A stretch of DNA of 64,000 bases from positions 1-64,000 of the forward strand of contig DAOTKC010000005.1 in the NCBI GenBank assembly GCA_035449045.1, given 5' to 3'. Shown here piece after piece: positions 8,894 through 16,421 of this stretch. The notes beneath the pieces were generated by a model. The model saw only the letters and a program-made list of their open reading frames with translations, searched no databases and was not told where the DNA came from. The first letter of the stretch is position 1, and each line of letters begins with the position of its first letter. Made by a program: the position numbers and the translations under genes. The DNA comes from DAOTKC01 sp035449045. Its GTDB lineage: Bacteria > Bacillota > Clostridia > Christensenellales > CAG-917.

Positions 8894-9981
8894 TCGGCGG
8901 AAGCGGGCGCTTCCTCGCCCTCGGCCTGAGCATCGGGCGCCACTATGCTGGAATAGGGCTTAACGTCTATTTTCCAGCCCGTCAGCTTAGCGGCTAAGCG
9001 TGCGTTCTGCCCTTGCTTTCCGATTGCCAGCGACAGCTTGTCGTCGGGCACTATTACTTTGGCCGACTTTGCGTCCTCGGTGATGGAAACCATCAAGACC
9101 TTGGCGGGCGAAAGCGCGCGGGAAATAAACTCTAAGGGGTCGCTGCACCATTCGATGACGTCGATTTTCTCGCCGCCCAGCTCGGCGACTATGGCATTGA
9201 CGCGGACGCCCTTATTACCTATGCAGGCGCCTATTGCATCGACGTTGGGGTCCTCGGCGGCGACGGCCAGCTTGGTGCGGTAGCCCGCCTCGCGGACAAT
9301 CGACTTGATGGAGACCAACCCCGAACGGATTTCGGGAACCTCCATCTCGAACATACGCTTGACGAATCCCGCGCTGCTTCGGGATACCACAACCTGCGCG
9401 CCGCGGTTGGTCGTTCTGACTTTCTTGATATAGACCTTTATGGTGTCGTTAACATTATATGTTTCGGTGGGAATTTGGTCGGCGAGCATCAAAATACCTT
9501 CCATCTGCGAAACGGTCATTTCGACAAAGATGTTGGCGCCTTCTTTGCGGCGGATGATGGCGTTCATAATCTCGCCCTCTTTTTCGCTCATTTCGGCGAA
9601 AACTTGGTCGCGCTTGGCATCGTTTATGCGCTGCATGACGACCTGTTTCGCCGTTTGCGCCGCTATTCTGGAGAAGTTTTTGGGCGTTATATCCTCGATG
9701 AGCACCTCGCCGAGCTTGCAGTTCGGCTTGATTTGGCGCGCTTCCGAAAGCTCAATTTCCTTATCGGGGTCCTCAACTTCGGCGACTATTTGCCGATAGA
9801 CGTAGACCTTGATGGTCTGCTTTTCGTCGTTGATTCTGACCGCAATCGTCCTCGACTCGCCGAACTCCTTTTTGTAGGCGGAAGCCAAACCGGCCTCCAG
9901 CGACTCGATGAGCATCTTCTGCGATATTCTCTTTTCGTTCTCCAGAGCCTTAAGCGCCGCGAAAAACTCCTTGTTGACCAT
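8890..9981 (-). CDS. nusA: Transcription termination/antitermination factor NusA
   Basis: A 363-residue RNA polymerase-associated factor controlling pausing, intrinsic termination and antitermination. In order it has the N-terminal RNAP-binding domain (about 1-125), an S1 domain (about 130-200, MNAIIRRKEGANIFVEM) and two KH domains (GACIGNKGVRVNAIVAELGG and LAIGKQGQNARLAAKLTGWK). There is no C-terminal acidic repeat, as in other Gram-positive NusA proteins. It lies between rimP and ylxR in the conserved operon. Confidence 0.97.
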   Translation of the reverse strand: MVNKEFFAALKALENEKRISQKMLIESLEAGLASAYKKEFGESRTIAVRINDEKQTIKVYVYRQIVAEVEDPDKEIELSEARQIKPNCKLGEVLIEDITPKNFSRIAAQTAKQVVMQRINDAKRDQVFAEMSEKEGEIMNAIIRRKEGANIFVEMTVSQMEGILMLADQIPTETYNVNDTIKVYIKKVRTTNRGAQVVVSRSSAGFVKRMFEMEVPEIRSGLVSIKSIVREAGYRTKLAVAAEDPNVDAIGACIGNKGVRVNAIVAELGGEKIDVIEWCSDPLEFISRALSPAKVLMVSITEDAKSAKVIVPDDKLSLAIGKQGQNARLAAKLTGWKIDVKPYSSIVAPDAQAEGEEAPASAE

Positions 9982-10041
9982 AAAAACTCCTCCTAAACCC
10001 CGGCCTCGGGGCTTTCATATCGTTACAATTTTTTATTTAAG

Positions 10042-10503
10042 CTAAAACCTGACGAAAGGCCGGGCCTTAGCAATATTTGCTTTATCAATTTTAACGCCTT
10101 TTTCGGCTTTTGTGTCCAAATAGACGCTGTCGGAATCAACCGATTTCAAAATCCCGACCGCGCTCTTGGACTTTGCAATCGGAGTTTGAAAAATAATTTC
10201 GATTTCGGTGTCCAGGCTTCTCTCCCAGTCGGCATCGGTAACTATGGGGCGGTCGAGCCCGAGCGAGGAAACGTTGAGCGTATAGGGTAAATCGGATGCG
10301 TCAATCTCGTCAAGCACGATGTCTACGGCGTTGTGGACGCGCTCGCAATCGTCGAGCGTAACGCCGCCTTTCTTGTGGATAAACAACGTCAGTGCGTTGC
10401 TCTTGAAGGCGTAGCCCCATTTGACCTCGACGAGCTCGGCCCCCTGCCCCGCTACTATATTTTTGAGCGCCTCGAAAATTTCCTGTTCGCTAAGTTTAGG
10501 CAT
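10042..10503 (-). CDS. rimP: Ribosome maturation factor RimP
   Basis: A 153-residue protein required for 30S subunit assembly. The N-terminal alpha/beta domain ends near the VDIVLDEIDASDLPYTLNVSS motif, with the family motif SSLGLDRPI around residues 84-92. The C-terminal Sm-like barrel follows. It is the first gene of the nusA-infB operon, and its promoter and a palindromic leader lie just upstream. Confidence 0.93.
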   Translation of the reverse strand: MPKLSEQEIFEALKNIVAGQGAELVEVKWGYAFKSNALTLFIHKKGGVTLDDCERVHNAVDIVLDEIDASDLPYTLNVSSLGLDRPIVTDADWERSLDTEIEIIFQTPIAKSKSAVGILKSVDSDSVYLDTKAEKGVKIDKANIAKARPFVRF

Positions 10504-10542
10504 AAAATTTTTCTCCGTTTATGTAGAGAAAGCCCCTTATAT

Positions 10543-10591
10543 ACACAAGAGTGAGCCGCCGCTCACTCTTGTGTAAGACCTTAAGTAAGGT
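10543..10591 (-). promoter_or_regulatory. rimP-operon leader: 14-bp perfect hairpin and adjacent dyad
   Basis: Two perfect 14-base arms (10543-10556 and 10561-10574) enclose a 4-base loop. On the mRNA the stem stands about 10 nt from the predicted 5' end. No T-run follows it, so it is not an ordinary terminator. A second dyad, ACCTTA-N2-TAAGGT at 10578-10591, covers the expected transcription start. Possible roles are 5'-end stabilisation of the long mRNA, a protein-binding leader or an operator. Confidence 0.7.
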
Positions 10592-10592
10592 T

Positions 10593-10621
10593 ATGATAGC
10601 ATTAAAATCTTAAAGTGGCAA
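10593..10621 (-). promoter_or_regulatory. Sigma-A promoter of the rimP-nusA-infB operon
   Basis: TTGCCA (10616-10621), a 17-bp spacer and TATCAT (10593-10598) with a TGn extended -10 (TGC). Transcription should start near 10586 and run into rimP on the minus strand. Confidence 0.82.
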
Positions 10622-10713
10622 GTGTTTTAGGCTCCAAATAGGTTTAATATGATAATTATTTACTTTTTTTGCCGATTTTATCGGACTATCGGTTGTTTTC
10701 TCGATTTTTCCAA

Positions 10714-11163
10714 TCAGCCTTGAAGCTTTTTTATCTCGGCGACCGCCATCTTATCGCAACGGTTGTTATATTCGTTGTCGGCGTGGCCTTTGACTTTGAC
10801 ATATTCGACGGAGTGCGTCTTCATCAGGCTTAAAAGAGTTTTCCATAAATCGACGTTCTTGACCTCTCCGTTGTCGGCACGCCGCCAGCCGTTATTCTGC
10901 CATTCGTTAATCCAGCCCTTGTTGAACGCCTCGACGAGATACTGAGAATCGCTGTAAACGGTGACGCGGCAAGGCTCCTTTAACGTGCGTAGACCCTGAA
11001 TGACCGAGAAAAGCTCCATGCGGTTGTTGGTGGTGTCTTTCATAAAACCGCTGACCGCCTTCTCGCGTCCCTTATAGATAAGTATCGCCGCCCAGCCGCC
11101 GTTGCCGGGATTTCCCGAACAGGCGCCGTCGGTGTAAAGCTCTACCTGCTTAAGCATTGCCAA
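10714..11163 (-). CDS. rnhA: Ribonuclease HI
   Basis: A 149-residue endonuclease that cleaves the RNA strand of RNA-DNA hybrids. The catalytic carboxylates are visible in YTDGACSGNPG (Asp near 12), NRMELFSVI (Glu near 50), YSDSQYL (Asp near 72) and the late GHADNEYNNRCD motif. Length is standard for RNase HI. Its start overlaps the end of proC by 14 bp, and both are probably transcribed from the promoter at 11977-12005. Confidence 0.95.
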   Translation of the reverse strand: MAMLKQVELYTDGACSGNPGNGGWAAILIYKGREKAVSGFMKDTTNNRMELFSVIQGLRTLKEPCRVTVYSDSQYLVEAFNKGWINEWQNNGWRRADNGEVKNVDLWKTLLSLMKTHSVEYVKVKGHADNEYNNRCDKMAVAEIKKLQG

Positions 11164-11935
11164 GCTCCTTGGAGCGGTTGCGGCATTTTTCTATGCCCTT
11201 TTTAATGATATCGGAAAGGCCGGCTTCTCTAAAATAGTCGATAGCCTGAATGGTGGTGCCGCCCTTGCTGCACACCGCGTCGATGAGCTTTTCAAGGTCG
11301 TCGGCGGTTTTCGCCATCTCGGCGCCGCCGATGAGCGTCTGAATGGCGAGCGCCTTGGCTTCGTCGTGGCTAAGCCCGCCTTCGACGCCGCCCTCAATCA
11401 TCGCCTGCAAAAACATATAAACATAGGCGGGCCCGCTGCCGCTTATCGAGGTAACGGCGTCCAGCTTATCTTCGGTCACTGCCACTGCTTTGCCGAATGA
11501 GTTAAAGAGAGCAAGCGTAAACTCGCGATCGCCGTCCGAAAAACCTTCAAAGGCGATTGCGCTCATCCCTGCCCCGACAAATGCCGGCATATTGGGCATA
11601 ACGCGCGCCACCTTGGCATTGGGAAAGGCGGATTTGATTTTTTCGATTTTGATTCCCGCCATAATAGAGATAATCCGCTCAAGCTTGACCGCCGCAAGCT
11701 GGCTCACCACTTCGGGAAAAGACTGCGGCTTGACGGCAAACAGCACAAACTCCGCTTGCTCGGCCACCTTAAAATTGCTGTCGGTGGTTTGGACGCCGAG
11801 CGTGGCAAACGCCGCGAGCTTAACTTTATCGACGTCGCTCATTATAATCTCGCAGGGTCGAAGAAAGCTCATCGCGCCCTTGACTATCGCCGACGCCATA
11901 TTTCCCGCGCCGATAATTCCCAACTTGCTTTGCAT
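11150..11935 (-). CDS. proC: Pyrroline-5-carboxylate reductase
   Basis: A 261-residue NAD(P)H-dependent enzyme that performs the last step of proline synthesis. The Rossmann motif GIIGAGNMASAIVKG is at the N-terminus. The family signature around SGSGPAYVYMFLQAMIEGGV (residues 165-184) precedes the C-terminal dimerisation domain with KGGTTIQAI. It is the first gene of a proC-rnhA unit. Confidence 0.96.
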   Translation of the reverse strand: MQSKLGIIGAGNMASAIVKGAMSFLRPCEIIMSDVDKVKLAAFATLGVQTTDSNFKVAEQAEFVLFAVKPQSFPEVVSQLAAVKLERIISIMAGIKIEKIKSAFPNAKVARVMPNMPAFVGAGMSAIAFEGFSDGDREFTLALFNSFGKAVAVTEDKLDAVTSISGSGPAYVYMFLQAMIEGGVEGGLSHDEAKALAIQTLIGGAEMAKTADDLEKLIDAVCSKGGTTIQAIDYFREAGLSDIIKKGIEKCRNRSKELGNA

Positions 11936-11976
11936 AAATTACCTCTTAAAATTTAGGCGAAAAAAACACTGTAAAC

Positions 11977-12005
11977 ATTTTATATCATTATCATTTCTAA
12001 GTCAA
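11977..12005 (-). promoter_or_regulatory. Sigma-A promoter of proC-rnhA
   Basis: TTGACT (12000-12005), a 17-bp spacer and TAAAAT (11977-11982) on the minus strand, about 40 bp ahead of the proC ATG. Confidence 0.8.
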
Positions 12006-12035
12006 CAAAGTGGCTGCGGACAAACGCGGAATAAA

Positions 12036-12063
12036 GAAAAGGGCGCATTTTTGCGCCCTTTTC
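12036..12063 (-). terminator. Intrinsic terminator after tRNA-Trp
   Basis: A perfect 12-bp stem (12036-12047 with 12052-12063) with a 4-base loop begins directly after the encoded CCA of the tRNA. On the minus strand the stem ends in TTTTC and is followed by TTTATT. Confidence 0.85.
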
Positions 12064-12138
12064 TGGCAGGGGAGACGCGAGTCGAACACGCAACCGACGG
12101 TTTTGGAGACCGTTGCTCTACCATTGAGCCACTCCCCT
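12064..12138 (-). tRNA. trnW: tRNA-Trp (anticodon CCA)
   Basis: A complete 75-nt cloverleaf on the minus strand. The acceptor AGGGGAG pairs with CTCCCCT, the discriminator is G and CCA is encoded. The D-arm contains GGCTCAATGGTAGAGC, the anticodon stem-loop has CTCCAAA with anticodon CCA, and the T-arm contains GTTCGA. It is followed by a strong terminator. Confidence 0.96.
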
Positions 12139-12161
12139 ATATAGCGGAACTAAGCTTTGGG

Positions 12162-12251
12162 CGCAGGACTGTGTTTACTGTCTTCGGGCGCAATGCGGTC
12201 ACGTATATCTTTATACGCTCCCTTTTGCCCCCTCGCCGAGCCTTGTCCTGC
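12162..12251 (-). other. Structured segment upstream of tRNA-Trp
   Basis: GCAGGAC (12162-12168) and GTCCTGC (12245-12251) form a 7-bp closing stem around about 75 nt. Inside is a CGTATA-N4-TATACG hairpin and a partial GGGNGCAA/TTGCGCCC pairing. It lies between the candidate promoter at 12290-12317 and the tRNA, so it would be part of the tRNA precursor or a separate small RNA. I do not recognise a known RNA family. Confidence 0.4.
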
Positions 12252-12289
12252 ATCCCAAATCTTAATTCCGTATTAAATATTTAATATTA

Positions 12290-12317
12290 ATTATAATCAG
12301 TTTTCTAAATTTCGCAA
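12290..12317 (-). promoter_or_regulatory. Candidate sigma-A promoter for tRNA-Trp
   Basis: TTGCGA (12312-12317), a 16-bp spacer and a perfect TATAAT (12290-12295) on the minus strand, about 150 bp before the tRNA. Confidence 0.55.
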
Positions 12318-12367
12318 AAACTTCTACAAACAAAATTTTTGCCAAATTAGACTTCGTATTTATTTTT

Positions 12368-12395
12368 ATCCCCATTGAGCAATTTCAATGGGGAT
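12368..12395. repeat. Hairpin with CCCCATTGA/TCAATGGGG core
   Basis: An 11-bp perfect stem (12368-12378 with 12385-12395) with a 6-base loop lies in the 392-bp gap between tRNA-Trp and ispH-rpsA. The same CCCCATTGA...TCAATGGGG core occurs at 32802-32829. Neither strand has a clean T-run directly after it. A TTTTT on the plus strand, five bases on, could make a weak terminator. The same gap holds a further inverted pair, GCCGAGCCT at 12235-12243 and AGGCTCGGC at 12446-12454, and GCGATG/CATCGC at 12433/12518. No gene was found in the gap. Confidence 0.5.
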
Positions 12396-12530
12396 AGTAA
12401 TTTTTCTAACCACTTATCAAACTTAATATTATGCGATGAAGGGCGAGGCTCGGCAAAGCGGGGAACGGGCGCTTATTGTAATAAGTGACTATTTCACGCC
12501 GCAGACAGAAACAAAGCCATCGCGCAAAGA

Positions 12531-14873
12531 TTAAGTTTGGTCACCTTCGTCGTCAAGTTTAATATCAAGGTTCTTGAGGATATCGCCGATGGTGGCGGTG
12601 CCGTTGTCGGTGTGCCATTCGCGGGGCTCGGAGCCGGCGGTCTTGGCGTCGTCACGGCGCGGCCTGCGCGCTCTTTCGGGAGCTTCGCCGGGCGTAGCTT
12701 CCTTTCTTTGGAAGCGCGCCGTTCCCTTTTTGGGGGAGGGCTTTTGACCTTCTTCCTCGGTCGCCGCGGTTTCTTCGGGCTGGCTTTCGGTAATAAGCTC
12801 TTTCATCGAAAGAGTGATTCTGTTGCCCTCGAAGCTGGTGATTTTAGCCTCGACTTCTTGTCCGACCTTGAGCACTTCGTTGGCGTCCTTAATCCAGTTG
12901 TTGGAGATTTGCGAGACGTGCACAAGGCCGTCCACGCCTTCCTCGATGTAGATGAAGGCGCCGAAGGGATAAATCCTTTCCACCTTGCCCTTTATGACGG
13001 TGCCGACGGGATATTTTTCGGCGGCTAGCTCGTAGATGCCCTTTTGGAGCTGTTTATAGCCCAGCGAAATCTTTTTGGTTTCGCGGTCGAACTTCAAAAT
13101 AACGAAGTCGTAGGACTCGCCCAGCGTCAAAACTTCGGAGGGGTCGCTTATCTTCTTCCAAGAAAGCTCGGAGATGTGCGCCAAGCAGTCAAAACCCCTT
13201 ACGCTCACGAAAGCGCCGAAGTTGGTAAACCTCTTAACCTTGCCGGTCACGATGTCGTTAACGTGGATGGAATTCCAGAACGAATCCTCTTTCTCGTCTC
13301 TTTCGCGCTCGAGTATGACGCGGTGCGAAGCCACTATGCTCTTTTTATTGCGGCGGACTTCTTCCTCGCCTTCCTTGACTTTCGGCTCGATTTTTTGAAC
13401 TTTCAAAGTCTTGCCGACGTATTCTTCCAAGTTTTTAACAAATCCGATGCGGATTTGGGAAGCGGGAATGAACACCTTAAAGGAGCCTACCCTGCCCGAA
13501 AGGCCGCCCTTTTCGACCTTGTCGATGAGGACGTCGAACGTATCGGCGTTGACGATTTTTTCCGACTCCTCGTCGGCCTTGATTTTTTCGTCAACTTTCT
13601 TTTTGGAAAGCTTTATATAAGGGGTGGCGTGGGCGTCGGTTATGACGGCGAAAAACTCTATGCCTTCCTTGTAGTCTTCGGGGTTGTAGGGAGTGTCGAG
13701 TGATGCCTCCGCGCTTTCGATGAACCCGTCCTTTTTGCCGCCGATGCTGACGTAGATGCCGTCGTCTTTGGCGTAGGCGACGCGGCACGTTACGCGCTTA
13801 CCGTCGGTGTAGCTCATAAACCCGCCGATGCTCTTGCCGGCCATGACGTCTTCCATCGTCATATCGGCTTTCTTCTGCTTGGGAGCGGCTTCGGGAGCCG
13901 TCGCTATTACTTCGGGGGCTGCCGCTTGCTCGGGTGCGGCAACTTGGGTTTCGGCGGGTGCGGCCGCTTCTGTTGTTTCGACGGATTCAACCGTCATTTT
14001 AAGCTCTTCGGTGTCCGCGGCCACAGTGCTGGGGGTTTCACTCATAAATTTAATTACCTCCTCAATCAACCAAGGCGGAGTCGACGCGCCCGCCGTGATT
14101 AAGATTGAACTGAATTTGTTATAGTCTAGCGGCTTGAGGCCGCCGGCGTCCTCGATGTAGTAGACGTTGGGATTGTGTTTCGAGGCCGTTTCAAAGAGCC
14201 GGCGGGTGTTTGTCGAGCTTTTGCTGCCTATAACAAAGACCGCTTGATAGTTTTTCGCCTCGTCCGAAATTTCCTTTTGTCTGCCTTTGGTAGTATAGCA
14301 AATTGTATCGAAGATTTCAACTAAATTAGCGTCGCTTCGACACATATTTTGCACATTTTTACCGAGAGCATCGAATTTATCAGCCGATAAAGTGGTTTGA
14401 GCGACCAAAACGGACGGTCTAACTATCGGAAACGGTATTTCCTCTTGCGAAACCGTTCTTGCGCCCTCGCCCGCGTAGGAAAGTATGCCTACTACCTCGG
14501 GATGGTCCTTTTCGCCCGCGACAAAAACGTCCTTCCCTTCGCTTTTGGCTTTTTCTACAATAGTGTGGATTTTTTTAACGAAAGGACAAGTTGCGTCCAA
14601 AACCTGATGCGCCCGTGACTTCAACTCCTCGATGACGGCGGCGGGCAGCCCGTGCGCTCTGATTACGACAAGGGTGTCCTTATCGGCCTCGCTTACGTCG
14701 TTGATGACGCCGATCCCCTGCTCCTTGAGCGCGGCCACAACTTTTTCATTGTGAATTAGTTCACCAAAAGAAACGACGCGCTTGCCTTTGCCGAGCGCGC
14801 CTACCGCTGTTTTTATCGCGTTTTCGACGCCGAAACAAAATCCGGCGTGCTTGGATAGAGTGATTTTGGGCAT
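12531..14873 (-). CDS. ispH-rpsA: Fusion: HMB-PP reductase (IspH) + ribosomal protein S1-type repeats
   Basis: One 780-residue frame joins two activities. Residues about 1-285 are IspH, the 4Fe-4S enzyme that makes IPP/DMAPP in the last MEP-pathway step. The cluster cysteines are in GFCFGVENA (Cys13), DATCPFVKK and DTICYTTKGRQ, with the SSTNTRRL motif and a C-terminal TAGASTPPW. An Ala/Glu/Pro-rich linker (about 290-345) follows, then four S1 RNA-binding domains (about 350-425, 430-520, 535-605 and 620-690) and a basic tail. Such IspH-S1 fusions are known in Clostridia, so this is unlikely to be an assembly artefact. It lies in the cmk-plsC-ispH operon. Confidence 0.95.
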   Translation of the reverse strand: MPKITLSKHAGFCFGVENAIKTAVGALGKGKRVVSFGELIHNEKVVAALKEQGIGVINDVSEADKDTLVVIRAHGLPAAVIEELKSRAHQVLDATCPFVKKIHTIVEKAKSEGKDVFVAGEKDHPEVVGILSYAGEGARTVSQEEIPFPIVRPSVLVAQTTLSADKFDALGKNVQNMCRSDANLVEIFDTICYTTKGRQKEISDEAKNYQAVFVIGSKSSTNTRRLFETASKHNPNVYYIEDAGGLKPLDYNKFSSILITAGASTPPWLIEEVIKFMSETPSTVAADTEELKMTVESVETTEAAAPAETQVAAPEQAAAPEVIATAPEAAPKQKKADMTMEDVMAGKSIGGFMSYTDGKRVTCRVAYAKDDGIYVSIGGKKDGFIESAEASLDTPYNPEDYKEGIEFFAVITDAHATPYIKLSKKKVDEKIKADEESEKIVNADTFDVLIDKVEKGGLSGRVGSFKVFIPASQIRIGFVKNLEEYVGKTLKVQKIEPKVKEGEEEVRRNKKSIVASHRVILERERDEKEDSFWNSIHVNDIVTGKVKRFTNFGAFVSVRGFDCLAHISELSWKKISDPSEVLTLGESYDFVILKFDRETKKISLGYKQLQKGIYELAAEKYPVGTVIKGKVERIYPFGAFIYIEEGVDGLVHVSQISNNWIKDANEVLKVGQEVEAKITSFEGNRITLSMKELITESQPEETAATEEEGQKPSPKKGTARFQRKEATPGEAPERARRPRRDDAKTAGSEPREWHTDNGTATIGDILKNLDIKLDDEGDQT

Positions 14874-14878
14874 TAACC

Positions 14879-15550
14879 TTACATCAATTCGGCGCAGTTA
14901 TTTTGCGCGCTCTTGGAGTGCCTTTTATAATATTTCTCGCCGCGCGTCTTTATGACATATTCGTCAAGCTCCGCTCTCAGAGCGCACATCTTTTCATAGA
15001 CGTAGTCAACGGCTTCGTCCAAAAGGTCGCCCGTCTTTTTGAATTGTTCTAAAGTGAAAGGCTTGCCGATATAGAGGTAGTTCCTTTGAAAAAGCTTGTG
15101 CATTTTGAAATACATCATGGGCAGAATCGGCTTTTCCGAACGGATGGCGAAGAGCGAGGCGCCTTGCTTAAATTCCTTCATTACGTTTGTGCCAGCCTTG
15201 TTCCTCGTCCCCTCGGGATACATCATCAGCTTTTTATCGGACTTGAGCACCTTCATAATCTGCTTATAGGCGTTGACGTCGGGCTCGCCGCGGTGAACGG
15301 GTATGGCGCCGACCGCCGTCAGAAACCGATTGCCTATCTTAGTCTTAAACGCCTCGGCCTTGGCGAGGACGTGAAGCTCGTCCTTATAGAGCCGCGCCGC
15401 CGGTATCAGTGTATCGGGCACGGCGTAGTGGTTGCAAATGACGACGGCGCCGTTGACGCTGTCAAAGTTTTCGCGGCCTACTATGACGGTGGGCCACAGA
15501 AATCGGATTATCGGCGTGGCGAGCGCGCGCAAAAATCGGTAAACAGTCAT
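14879..15550 (-). CDS. plsC: 1-acyl-sn-glycerol-3-phosphate acyltransferase
   Basis: A 223-residue membrane-associated acyltransferase that acylates lysophosphatidic acid to phosphatidic acid. The catalytic HX4D motif is NHYAVPD near residues 40-46, and the substrate-binding motif YPEGTRNK lies near 117-124. It sits 4 bp from cmk and 5 bp from ispH-rpsA, the cmk-plsC-ispH order seen in many Clostridia. Confidence 0.93.
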   Translation of the reverse strand: MTVYRFLRALATPIIRFLWPTVIVGRENFDSVNGAVVICNHYAVPDTLIPAARLYKDELHVLAKAEAFKTKIGNRFLTAVGAIPVHRGEPDVNAYKQIMKVLKSDKKLMMYPEGTRNKAGTNVMKEFKQGASLFAIRSEKPILPMMYFKMHKLFQRNYLYIGKPFTLEQFKKTGDLLDEAVDYVYEKMCALRAELDEYVIKTRGEKYYKRHSKSAQNNCAELM

Positions 15551-15554
15551 TTTA

Positions 15555-16211
15555 TCACCTTGCGATATAGCCGAGCACAGCCTCGACCGCCTGCTCCGCC
15601 GTCATGTTCGTGGTGTCGATGAGGACGGCATCGTCGGCTTTTTTAAGTGGCGAGTGAGCGCGGTGCGAGTCGTTGTAGTCGCGCTTTTCTATATCCTTTA
15701 ATATTTCCGCAAAAGTTATATCCGAGCCTTTCTCCCTAAGCTCGATTAAGCGTCTTTTGGCGCGCTCGGCGGCGTCCGCCGTCACAAAAAACTTGTGAGA
15801 GGCGTTGGGGAGCACCACCGTTCCTATGTCGCGGCCATCCAAAACTATGTCCGCCGACCGCGCTATCGCTTGTTGCAACTCGACCAGCTTTATGCGCACC
15901 GAAGGCAGCGCCGATATGTCGGAGGCCGCTTTGGACATATGATGCTCGCGAAGATAGGGCGTGACGTCCTCGCCGTTGACGTAAATGGTTTGAACGCCTC
16001 CTGCGTAGCGGATTTCCATATTTAGCTCGGAAAGCAGCGGCTTTACCTGGCTTTCGTCATTTACGTCGGCGCCTTTTTTCAGCGCGAAGTAGGCGGCGGC
16101 GCGATACATCGCGCCCGTGTCCAGATATATTATACCCAATCTTTTCGCTATCGCCTTGGCTATCGTGCTTTTTCCCACGCCCGACGGCCCGTCAATCGCT
16201 ATGTTCAGCAT
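15555..16211 (-). CDS. cmk: Cytidylate kinase
   Basis: A 218-residue (d)CMP kinase. The P-loop GPSGVGKSTIAK is at residues 8-19. The DTGAMYRAAAYFALKKG substrate-binding segment and DGRDIGTVVLP follow, with RRLIELREKG in the lid region. It is the first gene of the cmk-plsC-ispH/rpsA operon and has a perfect consensus promoter upstream. Confidence 0.96.
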   Translation of the reverse strand: MLNIAIDGPSGVGKSTIAKAIAKRLGIIYLDTGAMYRAAAYFALKKGADVNDESQVKPLLSELNMEIRYAGGVQTIYVNGEDVTPYLREHHMSKAASDISALPSVRIKLVELQQAIARSADIVLDGRDIGTVVLPNASHKFFVTADAAERAKRRLIELREKGSDITFAEILKDIEKRDYNDSHRAHSPLKKADDAVLIDTTNMTAEQAVEAVLGYIAR

Positions 16212-16244
16212 AATCTTCCCTTGTAATTTTTTTCCAATCGTCTA

Positions 16245-16273
16245 ATTATATATAATCGCTTCCGCTTTGTCAA
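16245..16273 (-). promoter_or_regulatory. Perfect consensus sigma-A promoter of cmk operon
   Basis: TTGACA (16268-16273), exactly 17 bp, then TATAAT (16245-16250) on the minus strand. The start point is predicted near 16238, leaving a short leader to the cmk ATG at 16211. Confidence 0.92.
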
Positions 16274-16421
16274 ACACGGACAACCCGACAAAATTTTCGG
16301 CGCTCTTATGTGCAAAACATAGTTTATCAAACACAAATCTAAATTACGATTTTGTCTCGAAATTTACCGCAACGCCCTAAAAATTTTACTAAATGCAAAG
16401 TTAAGCGTGATTTATCAACAG

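Noticed and set aside
12368..12395. Intrinsic terminator of ispH-rpsA
   Set aside because: The minus strand has A-rich sequence after the stem, not a T-run, and it is 136 bp from the stop; kept as a repeat instead.
14331..14350. Additional 0A-box heptamers (also in nusA near 9520, oadA-like gene near 19555 and mraZ near 50010)
   Set aside because: All lie inside coding regions; a 7-mer is expected several times by chance in 64 kb.
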